A stretch of DNA of 64,000 bases from positions 62,001 through 126,000 of the forward strand of contig CACNQD010000001.1 in NCBI GenBank assembly GCA_902622545.1. The letters are read 5' to 3'. Below, piece after piece: positions 56,521 to 64,000 of the stretch; the first letter of the stretch is position 1; every line of letters begins with the position of its first letter. Below the pieces are notes generated by a model. It saw nothing but the letters and a program-made list of their open reading frames with translations. It was not told where the DNA came from and made no database searches. Position numbers and translations under genes: made by a program. Source of the stretch: an uncultured Pelagibacteraceae bacterium. Its GTDB lineage: Bacteria; Pseudomonadota; Alphaproteobacteria; Pelagibacterales; Pelagibacteraceae.

Positions 56521-57294
56521 TTAGCTTGTTGCAAGCATTTTTTTGATAGATGCTATAGCTTTTGCAGGATTAAGACCCTTTGGACAAGCATTTGTACAGT
56601 TCATGATTGTATGACACCTATATAGTTTTAGTTCATCAGCTACTTTTTTTAATCTTGCTTTTCTATCTTCATCTCTTGAGTCTATTATCCATCTATAGGC
56701 TTGAAGTAAAACAGCTGGACCAAGATATTTGTCTCCGTTCCACCAATAACTAGGGCATGACGTGGAACAACATGCACACATAATACATTCATAAAGTCCG
56801 TCGAGTTTAGCTCTATCTTCTTTAGATTGTAAGTTCTCGGTTTTGCTAGAATCGTTTGAGTTTTTTAGCCATGGTTCGACAGACTCATATTGTCTATAAA
56901 GTGTACTTAAATCTCCAATAAGATCTTTTAATACTTTTAAATGAGGAAGAGGATAAATATTAATATCTCCTTTAATCTCTGAGTGAGGTTTAGTGCAAGC
57001 TAATCCATTTTTTCCATCCATATTCATTGCGCAAGAACCACAAACTCCATGTGCACATGATCTTCTATAAGCAATAGTTGGATCAATTTCGTTTTTAATT
57101 TTATTAAGTAGATCTAAAACTTTTGATGGACAATTATCCATATCTACTTCGTAAGTATCAATTCTTGGGTTTTCGCCAGTTGATGGATCCCATCTATAAA
57201 TATTAACTTTTCTTATATTCTTAGAACCTGTTGTGTCTTTAAAATATTTGCCCTTTTGGATTTTTGAATTCTTAGGCAAATTTATTTGAACCAT
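56521..57294 (-). CDS. sdhB: Succinate dehydrogenase iron-sulfur subunit
   Basis: 257 residues with all three cluster sites: [2Fe-2S] in CAHGVCGSC plus GLAC, [4Fe-4S] in [11 protein letters not shown], and [3Fe-4S] in CHTIMNC with NACPKGLNP. It carries electrons from the flavoprotein to ubiquinone in the inner membrane. It shares one base with sdhA and is followed by mmsA after 24 bp. Confidence 0.97.
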   Translation of the reverse strand: MVQINLPKNSKIQKGKYFKDTTGSKNIRKVNIYRWDPSTGENPRIDTYEVDMDNCPSKVLDLLNKIKNEIDPTIAYRRSCAHGVCGSCAMNMDGKNGLACTKPHSEIKGDINIYPLPHLKVLKDLIGDLSTLYRQYESVEPWLKNSNDSSKTENLQSKEDRAKLDGLYECIMCACCSTSCPSYWWNGDKYLGPAVLLQAYRWIIDSRDEDRKARLKKVADELKLYRCHTIMNCTNACPKGLNPAKAIASIKKMLATS

Positions 57295-59069
57295 CAGTAG
57301 ACTCTTTCCTGTGGCGGGAAATACTGCACATCATTAGTTAGTGTTGATCTGTGAACTGGTCTATAATCTATCTTTGTTTTCTTACCTTCACACCAAGATA
57401 AAGTATGTTGCATGTATTTTTCATCATCTCTCTTAGGGTAATCTTCTCTAGCATGAGCACCTCTGCTCTCTTTTCTGTAATATGCTGAGTCCATTGTTGT
57501 TATTGCTTGTCTTATTAGGTTATCAAACTCCAAGGTTTCAACTAAATCAGTATTAAAAATTAAAGATTTATCTTTTACTGATAAGTTTTCCATACCTTCA
57601 AATGGTTTTCTTATTTGCTCAATACCTTCTTTTAAAGTTTTTTCTGTTCTAAAAACAGCGCACTTTGACTGCATTGTTTTTTGCATAGATAATCTTAAAT
57701 CTGCTGTGCTGTTTGAGCCGCTAGAATTTCTAAGCTTATCAAACCTTGTTAAACATTTATCAGTTTCAGACTCTGGGATATCTTCGTGGGATTGTCCAGG
57801 TTTTACTAATTCAGATGCTCTTTTTGCTGCAGCTCTTCCAAAAACAACTAAATCAATTAATGAATTAGATCCTAATCTATTTGCTCCATGAACAGATACA
57901 CATGCAGCCTCACCGATAGCCATTAATCCTGGAACTGTTTTTTCAGAACCATTTAGTGTTAACACTTCAGCTTTATAATTTGTAGGTATACCTCCCATGT
58001 TATAATGAACAGTTGGTACTACTGGTATTGGTTCTTTAGTAACATCAACGTTAGCGAATAACCTCGAAGACTCTGATATGCCCGGTAATCTCTCCTCAAT
58101 AACATTTTTATCTAGGTGATCTAAATGTAAGTGAACGTGATCTTTATCTTTACCAACTCCTCTTCCTTCATTTATTTCAACTGCAATAGATCTGCTCACC
58201 ACATCTCTTGATGCTAAATCCTTAGCTTTAGGAGCATATCTCTCCATAAATCTTTCACCTTTAGAGTTAACAAGATATCCACCTTCACCTCTTACACCCT
58301 CAGATATTAAAGTGCCATGACCATAGATGCCTGTTGGATGAAATTGAACAAATTCCATATCTTGCAAAGGTAAACCTGCTCTTAATACCATTGCATTTCC
58401 ATCCCCAGTACAAGTATGTGCTGATGTGGCTGAATAGTATATTTTTCCGTAACCACCTGTTGCAATAATTGTTATGTGAGACCTAAACCTATGAATTGTG
58501 CCATCATTTAAATTCCAAGCAATCAAACCTTTGCACTCACCATTTTTCATTAAAAGATCTAATGCAAAATACTCAATAAAAAATTCTGTATTATGTTTCA
58601 AAGCTTGTCCATACAATGTATGTAAAATTGCATGGCCAGTTCTGTCTGCTGCTGCACAAGTTCTTTGCACTGGTTCGTTGCCATAGTTTTTTGTCATTCC
58701 ACCAAAAGGTCTTTGATAAATTTTGCCATCATCTGTTCTGCTAAAAGGAACACCGTATTTTTCTAATTCCAAAACTGCTCGAGGAGCTTCTTTACACAAG
58801 TACTCTATACAATCCTGATCACCCAACCAATCTGCACCTTTAACTGTATCATACATATGCCAACGCCAATCATCTTCACCCATATTACCTAACGCTGCAG
58901 AAATTCCACCTTGGGCAGCAGATGTATGGCTTCTAGTTGGAAAAACTTTTGATATACAAGCTGTCTTAAGCCCAGCTTCACTTAACCCAACAGCAGCTCT
59001 CAAGCCTGAACCACCAGCGCCTAACACGACAACATCATATTCGTGATCAATAATTTTGTAAGATTTCAT
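57294..59069 (-). CDS. sdhA: Succinate dehydrogenase flavoprotein subunit
   Basis: 591 residues. FAD-binding [17 protein letters not shown] near the N-terminus, the covalent flavin histidine His48 in [10 protein letters not shown], and the catalytic region [15 protein letters not shown] and [14 protein letters not shown]. It oxidises succinate to fumarate. It lies 3 bp after sdhD and overlaps sdhB by a base. Confidence 0.98.
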   Translation of the reverse strand: MKSYKIIDHEYDVVVLGAGGSGLRAAVGLSEAGLKTACISKVFPTRSHTSAAQGGISAALGNMGEDDWRWHMYDTVKGADWLGDQDCIEYLCKEAPRAVLELEKYGVPFSRTDDGKIYQRPFGGMTKNYGNEPVQRTCAAADRTGHAILHTLYGQALKHNTEFFIEYFALDLLMKNGECKGLIAWNLNDGTIHRFRSHITIIATGGYGKIYYSATSAHTCTGDGNAMVLRAGLPLQDMEFVQFHPTGIYGHGTLISEGVRGEGGYLVNSKGERFMERYAPKAKDLASRDVVSRSIAVEINEGRGVGKDKDHVHLHLDHLDKNVIEERLPGISESSRLFANVDVTKEPIPVVPTVHYNMGGIPTNYKAEVLTLNGSEKTVPGLMAIGEAACVSVHGANRLGSNSLIDLVVFGRAAAKRASELVKPGQSHEDIPESETDKCLTRFDKLRNSSGSNSTADLRLSMQKTMQSKCAVFRTEKTLKEGIEQIRKPFEGMENLSVKDKSLIFNTDLVETLEFDNLIRQAITTMDSAYYRKESRGAHAREDYPKRDDEKYMQHTLSWCEGKKTKIDYRPVHRSTLTNDVQYFPPQERVY

Positions 59070-59072
59070 AAT

Positions 59073-59396
59073 TTATAAATATATAATAGTAATTATTGTA
59101 ATTAGAGGGATAATTAAAGATGACAAAAAAACACCTAAATTTGCATATTTTTTTGCATTTTCCTGCTTTATATAGTCTTCAAAAATCTCACTAATACTAA
59201 GAGCTGAATAAAAAAACATGCTAACTATGAAAATTGAAAATAATATTTTAGATGGCTGTGAGGTAAAGAAATTAACTACCTCGTCATAACTTCCATTAAA
59301 TATTGTAACAATATTCATTAAAAACCAAATCATAAAAGGAACCATTATTACTGAACTGATTTTTTGGAATAACCATTTTTTTGTAGCTTGAAGCAT
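59073..59396 (-). CDS. sdhD: Succinate dehydrogenase membrane anchor subunit
   Basis: 107 residues, three predicted membrane helices, with WLFQKISSVIMVPFMIWFL at the first helix (the position of the anchor arginine/serine region) and a conserved aspartate in FEDYIKQE. It anchors SdhAB and helps form the quinone and haem b sites. It shares one base with sdhC. Identity rests on position and topology together with the sequence. Confidence 0.92.
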   Translation of the reverse strand: MLQATKKWLFQKISSVIMVPFMIWFLMNIVTIFNGSYDEVVNFFTSQPSKILFSIFIVSMFFYSALSISEIFEDYIKQENAKKYANLGVFLSSLIIPLITIITIIYL

Positions 59397-59779
59397 TAAA
59401 TTAGAACTCCACTTAGAAGGTATAAAGCTATTGTTAATATAAAAGAGCCTAATATTACAATGACACCTGTTATTTTTGTAGTTCTCAATTCAAAACCATA
59501 ACCCATGTCCCAGAACCAATGTCTGATTTCACTTAAAATCTGAAATAAATAGGACCAAATAAATCCAACAATAAAAAATTTGCCTACCATCGACTCTGAA
59601 AATTTTTTAAAGTATTGATAACTTTCTGAACCAAATATTAAACTTATCACCCAAAAACAAACAAGCACTAATAATAAATAATTTATCACTCCTGTTATTC
59701 TGTGAGAAATTGAAACAAGTGATGAAATATGCCAGTTATAAACTTGTATGTGTGGAGATATAGGATTGTTATCTTTCAT
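59396..59779 (-). CDS. sdhC: Succinate dehydrogenase cytochrome b556 subunit
   Basis: 127 residues with three membrane helices and the family motif PISPHIQVYNWHISSLVSISHRITGV, followed by the haem-ligand histidine in EIRHWFWDMGYG. It is the first gene of sdhCDAB and starts 2 bp after the asd stop codon, so sdh appears to be transcribed with asd and dmdA. Confidence 0.96.
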   Translation of the reverse strand: MKDNNPISPHIQVYNWHISSLVSISHRITGVINYLLLVLVCFWVISLIFGSESYQYFKKFSESMVGKFFIVGFIWSYLFQILSEIRHWFWDMGYGFELRTTKITGVIVILGSFILTIALYLLSGVLI

Positions 59780-59781
59780 AA

Positions 59782-60774
59782 TTACTTCTTAATGTATGCC
59801 TCCGCAATTTCCACTGCATTTAAAGCCGCTCCTCTTAATAAATTGTCTGAAACTATCCACATGTTAACGGCATTTTTTTTACTATTATCTTTTCTAATTC
59901 TTGAAATAAAAGTTTCATTTTTTCCTTCAGCTTCTACTGGGGTAATATATCCTCCATCATTCCTATCATCAATTACTTTACAACCAGGTGATTGATTTAA
60001 AATTTCTCTAACCTTATCAATTGGTGCCTCATTCTCAAATTCAATGTTAACAGACTCCGCATGAGATACTAAAACAGGAATTCTAACACACGTTGCTGTG
60101 ATATCTATATTCGAGCCTAAAATTTTATTAGACTCTTGTATCATTTTTATTTCCTCTTTCGTATATCCATCTGTACTAAATTTATCTATATGCGGTATAG
60201 CATTAAATGCTATTTGTTTAGTAAAATTTTCACTTTTAATTTCTTTAGATTCAAGAGCTTTTTTTGTTTGACTCAAAAGCTCATCCATAGGTTTTTTCCC
60301 AGCACCTGAAGTGGACTGGTAAGTTGATATTACCAATCTTTTAATTTTAAAATTATCATTTAAATTTTTTAAAACTATTACCAGTTGGGCAGTTGAACAA
60401 TTTGGATTAGCTAAAATATTTTTTTTCATATTTTTTATTTCTTTAGAATTGACTTGTGGAACAATTAAAGGCACATCTGGGTCCATTCTAAAATAGCTTG
60501 AATTATCTATAACTACTGTATGCTTTGCTGCTGCAGAAATATATTTTTCTGAAATTTTTCCACCTGCAGAAAAAAATGTAATATCAGCTTTTGAGAAATC
60601 AAAGTTCTCTAGGTTGATTACTTCAATTTCTCTGTCTTTGAACTTAATTTTTTTTCCTGAACTTTTAGCAGATGCAAGAAGGTATAGGTTAGTTACTGAA
60701 AAGTTTTTTCTTTCCAAAACTTCTATAATTTTTCTTCCAACATTTCCTGTTGCTCCTACAATCGCTATATTCAT
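59782..60774 (-). CDS. asd: Aspartate-semialdehyde dehydrogenase
   Basis: 330 residues. NADP-binding GATGNVGRKIIEVL at the N-terminus, catalytic Cys126 in ANPNCSTAQLV, TYQSTSGAGKKPMDEL and CVRIPVLVSHAESVNIEF. It reduces aspartyl phosphate to the semialdehyde, the branch point to lysine/diaminopimelate, threonine and methionine. It lies 15 bp after dmdA and 2 bp before sdhC, an unusual setting for an amino-acid synthesis gene. Confidence 0.96.
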   Translation of the reverse strand: MNIAIVGATGNVGRKIIEVLERKNFSVTNLYLLASAKSSGKKIKFKDREIEVINLENFDFSKADITFFSAGGKISEKYISAAAKHTVVIDNSSYFRMDPDVPLIVPQVNSKEIKNMKKNILANPNCSTAQLVIVLKNLNDNFKIKRLVISTYQSTSGAGKKPMDELLSQTKKALESKEIKSENFTKQIAFNAIPHIDKFSTDGYTKEEIKMIQESNKILGSNIDITATCVRIPVLVSHAESVNIEFENEAPIDKVREILNQSPGCKVIDDRNDGGYITPVEAEGKNETFISRIRKDNSKKNAVNMWIVSDNLLRGAALNAVEIAEAYIKK

Positions 60775-60789
60775 GTTGATTAACTTATA

Positions 60790-61899
60790 CTAAATGAAAG
60801 GTAAATCGCAAACTGTTCCTAGAAATATTTTCTCATTGATATCAATTTTAAATTGATGTTTTGCATCCCAATAGGGTTTATTAATCATTGCAATTCCAAT
60901 CACTTTTTTAAATGTTGGAGAATATGCAGCAGACCTAACGTGGCCAACTACATTATTATTATCATCATATAGTGTTTTTTCACAGTACATATCAATTTTA
61001 TTATGATCAATCTTAACACCCATTAATTTTCTTTTTATTCCATTTTGCTTAATTTGTTTTAATTTTTCTTTGCCCAGAAATTTTACATCCGATTCTAAAT
61101 TCACAAATTTATCAAAATTTGCCTCAAATGGATTGTCTCTGTTGTCAAAATCATTACCATAAGATAATAAAGCTGACTCTATTCTTTCAATTAAATTTGG
61201 ACATCCTGCTTTAACATTAAATTCTTTACCATATTCAAACAAATAGTCATATAAATCTTGACCAGCTTTATCATCTTCAACATATATTTCAAAACCGCTT
61301 TGTTTAGACCATCCAGATCTAGCAATAAAATATTTTTTTCCTTTGAATTCGTAATATTTAAAATTAAAAAATTTTAATTGTCTAATTTCTTCACCAAATA
61401 TTTTTGCCAAAAGATTATCAGACAAAGGTCCTTGGACAGCTAAAATATTTACGTTTGGTTCAGTTATCTCCACTTCAAATTTGTATCCGGCAGCTAAACC
61501 CTTTGCAAAAAATATAACATCTGAGTCGGCTATTGAAAGCCACCATTTATCATCTGCAAGTTTATTTATAATTGGATCATTTACTAAATTTCCTTGATCG
61601 TCAATTAAAGGTGCATAATAGCATTTTCCAACTTTTGAATTTGATAAATCTCTACACGTCATTAGTTGAACTAATTTTGCAGAGTCTTTCCCAGTAATTT
61701 GTACCTGTCTTTCTGCAGCCACATCCCATACTTGTACAAATTTCTTAAGATGCTCATAATCAGCTTCTACCGACTTAAAAGAGACCGGGAGTAGCATGTG
61801 ATTATAAACTGTATAACCACTAACCCCATGAGCTTCTATTCTATCAGTGTAAGGTGTGCTTCTTAATCTTCTTGATTTTATAATTGAAAAGTTTTTCAT
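60790..61899 (-). CDS. dmdA: Dimethylsulfoniopropionate demethylase
   Basis: 369 residues, the exact length of the Pelagibacter enzyme. The fold is that of GcvT aminomethyltransferases, but the sequence has the DmdA pattern: [45 protein letters not shown] and a [11 protein letters not shown] region. It moves a methyl group from DMSP to tetrahydrofolate, giving methylmercaptopropionate. Its start overlaps the hydrolase stop by 4 bp, and dmdB lies beyond, so the first two demethylation-pathway enzymes are co-transcribed. A generic GcvT-like function is unlikely given length and context. Confidence 0.92.
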   Translation of the reverse strand: MKNFSIIKSRRLRSTPYTDRIEAHGVSGYTVYNHMLLPVSFKSVEADYEHLKKFVQVWDVAAERQVQITGKDSAKLVQLMTCRDLSNSKVGKCYYAPLIDDQGNLVNDPIINKLADDKWWLSIADSDVIFFAKGLAAGYKFEVEITEPNVNILAVQGPLSDNLLAKIFGEEIRQLKFFNFKYYEFKGKKYFIARSGWSKQSGFEIYVEDDKAGQDLYDYLFEYGKEFNVKAGCPNLIERIESALLSYGNDFDNRDNPFEANFDKFVNLESDVKFLGKEKLKQIKQNGIKRKLMGVKIDHNKIDMYCEKTLYDDNNNVVGHVRSAAYSPTFKKVIGIAMINKPYWDAKHQFKIDINEKIFLGTVCDLPFI

Positions 61900-62672
61900 T
61901 TTTTTAAAAATTCTGCTACCTTTTCTCTCATTTCAAAAGCTTTTTCAAACATAATCATATGTCCACAACCATTTAAAATCTCAGTTTTTGAGTTTTTTAT
62001 TAAATTAGCAAATTTTTTTCCATTTTCAGTTGGCACCATTTTATCAAGTGCTCCAAAAATAAGGATTGTTGGACACTCAATACTTGTCGATGCATCTTTT
62101 CCGTTTTTATAATTATTACAAGCTTTAAGATCTACAGATAAAATTTCCTTAACTTCTCTTGATGAGTTGATAATTTTTTCTACCGGGTTTCCGCCAATAA
62201 ATTTTTTTGATCCCTCGTAACCCCATTTCATCATCAGATGAACTGCTTTTTTATCGCCAGACTCTGCTAAATCAATCAAATCTTGATTGACTGGCATTTT
62301 ATAAGACCCAGCCAACAATACTAATTTAGAAATATGTTTTTTATATTTTGAACCATATTCTATCGCCTCAAGGCACCCTTGCGAATGACCAATTATTGAT
62401 ACTTTTTCAACATTTATTTCATTTCTTACATTTTCTAACCAGTCTGCAATTTTTTCTATGCTCGTTAGACATGGGCCATCTGATTTTCCATGGCCAGGTA
62501 AATCGATTGCTAAAATATTAAAATTTTTGTTTGACAAATACTGTTCGGTTAATGACCAAACAATATGCGTTAACCCACTACCATGAAGCAAAAAAATTGT
62601 TTCTTTATTTTTGTCAAAATCTTTACCTGCATCGGAGGCAAAGACCTGCTTATTATCTACTTTAAGAATCAA
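61896..62672 (-). CDS. Alpha/beta hydrolase of unknown substrate, between dmdB and dmdA
   Basis: 258 residues. Complete catalytic triad: Ser97 in [11 protein letters not shown], Asp210 in [14 protein letters not shown] and His238 in GCGHMIMFE; oxyanion region [10 protein letters not shown] near residue 28 and [10 protein letters not shown] at 57-66. No signal peptide, so cytoplasmic. It overlaps both neighbours by 4 bp, giving strict co-expression with DMSP enzymes. A thioesterase or hydrolase acting on a DMSP-derived CoA ester or product fits the setting, but this is inference. Other esterase roles cannot be excluded. Confidence 0.85.
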   Translation of the reverse strand: MILKVDNKQVFASDAGKDFDKNKETIFLLHGSGLTHIVWSLTEQYLSNKNFNILAIDLPGHGKSDGPCLTSIEKIADWLENVRNEINVEKVSIIGHSQGCLEAIEYGSKYKKHISKLVLLAGSYKMPVNQDLIDLAESGDKKAVHLMMKWGYEGSKKFIGGNPVEKIINSSREVKEILSVDLKACNNYKNGKDASTSIECPTILIFGALDKMVPTENGKKFANLIKNSKTEILNGCGHMIMFEKAFEMREKVAEFLKK

Positions 62673-64000
62673 GTAAGTTCCTTGGCTTTTTTTCTTAGCT
62701 CAAATTTTTGAATTTTTCCTGTTGAAGTTTTTGGTAATTCACAAAATGCTACTTTTTTTGGTATTTTAAAACCAGCTAGAGTCTCTCTACAAAAATCAAT
62801 TAATTCTTTTTCTGATACATCTTTATCTTGCACTTTCTCAATAAATGCACAAGGAACCTCTCCCCATTTTTCATCCGGTTTTGCAACTACTGCAGCTATC
62901 GAAACAGATGGATGTTTTGCTAAGGTATTTTCAATTTCTATAGATGAAATATTTTCTCCTCCTGAAATAATTATATCCTTAGATCTATCTTTAATTTTAA
63001 TATATCCATCAGGATTAACTACAGCCAAATCCCCAGAGTGAAACCAACCATGTGACATTGCTTTATCTGTTGCATCTTTATCTTTAAAGTAACCTTTCAT
63101 AACTACGTTACCTTTAATCATTATCTCACCAATGGTTTTTGCATCTTTAGGAACAGGTTTCATAGACTCGGGGTCCATTACCATTACATCCTCTGTATTA
63201 GGATATCTAACACCTTGTCTTGCTTTAATCTCATTTTTCTTGTCTTCATCAAAAGAATTCCAATTCTCATTCCATGCACATTGTAAAATATGTCCGTATG
63301 TTTCTGTTAGTCCATAAACATGCATTACTTCAAAACCAAGTGATTCCATTTTTTTAAATATAATACTTGGTGGTGGTGCCCCAGCTGTAAGAACATAAAC
63401 CTTATGTGTAAGTTTTTTTCTATCACTTTCTGATGCACCAGTTATCATATTTAATACTATTGGTGCTCCACCAAAATGTGTAATTTCATGCTTAATAATT
63501 AACTCAAAGATTTTTTTTATATCAATGGCTCTTAAACAAATTGTTCTGCCGTTTAGCATCGGGATTGTCCAGGGATATCCCCAACCATTACAGTGAAACA
63601 TTGGTACGACTGTTAAAAAATTTAATCTATTTGGCATGTTCCATGCAATTGCACTTCCTGTAGACATTAAATAAGAACCTCTATGATGATACACAACTCC
63701 TTTTGGATTTCCTGTCGTGCCTGAAGTATAACTTAAAGATATTGCTTGCCATTCATCTTTTGGTCTCTTCCAGATGAATGTTTCATCACCAGTATTCAGG
63801 AATTCTTCATATTCTTTTTCGCCAATTTTTTTTAATAAAGATTGGTCAGCAAATTTATCATGAATATCAATTATTAAAGGTTTATTTTTGGATAATTCCA
63901 ATGCTTTTTTTAAAACTGAATGTAGTTGTCGATCAACAATTAATACTTTTGCTTCGCTATGATCAATAATATATGCAACTGTCTTAGCATCTAATCTTGT
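62669..64000 (-). CDS. dmdB: Acyl-CoA synthetase, probable methylmercaptopropionate-CoA ligase (5' end outside window)
   Basis: 443 C-terminal residues are visible; the frame is open to the window edge, continuing past an internal TTG at 63901. The family usually has about 540 residues. AMP-binding signature SYTSGTTGNPKGVVYHHRG, the VYGLTETYG motif, GWFHSGDLAVVNPDGYIKIKDRSKD and the C-terminal lysine in KTSTGKIQKFELRKK define an acyl-adenylate/CoA ligase. The order dmdB-hydrolase-dmdA supports MMPA-CoA ligase. It overlaps the hydrolase gene by 4 bp. Other short-chain acids may also be used. Confidence 0.85.
   Translation of the reverse strand, partial: TRLDAKTVAYIIDHSEAKVLIVDRQLHSVLKKALELSKNKPLIIDIHDKFADQSLLKKIGEKEYEEFLNTGDETFIWKRPKDEWQAISLSYTSGTTGNPKGVVYHHRGSYLMSTGSAIAWNMPNRLNFLTVVPMFHCNGWGYPWTIPMLNGRTICLRAIDIKKIFELIIKHEITHFGGAPIVLNMITGASESDRKKLTHKVYVLTAGAPPPSIIFKKMESLGFEVMHVYGLTETYGHILQCAWNENWNSFDEDKKNEIKARQGVRYPNTEDVMVMDPESMKPVPKDAKTIGEIMIKGNVVMKGYFKDKDATDKAMSHGWFHSGDLAVVNPDGYIKIKDRSKDIIISGGENISSIEIENTLAKHPSVSIAAVVAKPDEKWGEVPCAFIEKVQDKDVSEKELIDFCRETLAGFKIPKKVAFCELPKTSTGKIQKFELRKKAKELT

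Overview
The window is very AT-rich, densely packed DNA from an alphaproteobacterium of the SAR11 (Pelagibacterales) type. The evidence is a gene every kilobase or so, intergenic gaps that are mostly 0-60 bp with many 1-40 bp overlaps, lysine/asparagine/isoleucine-rich proteins, a 369-residue protein with the features of DMSP demethylase DmdA beside a DmdB-like CoA ligase, a class I lysyl-tRNA synthetase, and alphaproteobacterial gene orders (chvI-chvG-ahcY-tsaE-amgK-murU; rplU-rpmA-obgE-proB-proA-nadD-rsfS; mdh-sucC-sucD-sucA-sucB-lpd). About 61 protein genes are supported. I found no rRNA, tRNA, CRISPR array, insertion sequence, prophage or clear pseudogene. No stretch longer than 300 bases lacks a gene; the longest gap is the 175-bp hisC/metX divergent region.

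Layout. 1-4010: 3' part of an RND efflux pump, then a minus-strand group (VanZ-like protein, ATP synthase zeta inhibitor, secreted nuclease, transglycosylase-like lipoprotein). 4049-10370: gpmA, then the minus-strand chvI-chvG-ahcY-tsaE-amgK-murU operon. 10419-15298: polA, an orphan ABC-2 type ATPase, the biotin transporter gene bioY and the regulator actR/regA. 15353-19634: a polyamine operon (PLP decarboxylase, deoxyhypusine-synthase-like enzyme, aguB, aguA) behind a perfect 11-bp inverted repeat plus U-tract. 19635-23109: queuosine-precursor transporter, rpmB, pyrD, class I lysS. 23195-28329: trkH, ampG, NlpC/P60 peptidase, TPR-sulfotransferase. 28326-32909: tyrA and hisC divergent from metX-metW-gloB, with a SAM-II riboswitch in front of metX. 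32972-39510: rplU, rpmA, obgE, proB, proA, nadD, rsfS, ctpA, rppH. 39503-64000: a 24.5-kb run entirely on the minus strand, in transcription order dmdB, alpha/beta hydrolase, dmdA, asd, sdhCDAB, mmsA, mdh, sucCD, sucAB, lpd, priA, then the F1 ATP synthase operon atpHAGDC.

How the genes work together. The last third carries most of the oxidative TCA cycle, F1 ATP synthase and entry of DMSP through demethylation and CoA-ligation. Asd (in the dmdA operon) and MetX/MetW feed O-acetylhomoserine, the possible acceptor for the methanethiol that the DmdA/DmdB route yields. A transglycosylase-like lipoprotein, AmpG, a cytoplasmic-looking NlpC/P60 peptidase, AmgK and MurU together outline peptidoglycan recycling. 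The polyamine operon makes or interconverts agmatine, putrescine and a homospermidine-like product.

Most of the window is ordinary streamlined core genome. The most interesting signals are the polyamine operon with its leader hairpin, the SAM-II element followed by a U-tract, the unassigned hydrolase between dmdA and dmdB, and a probable leaderless promoter for rpmB. I did not see an obviously new defence or mobile system.
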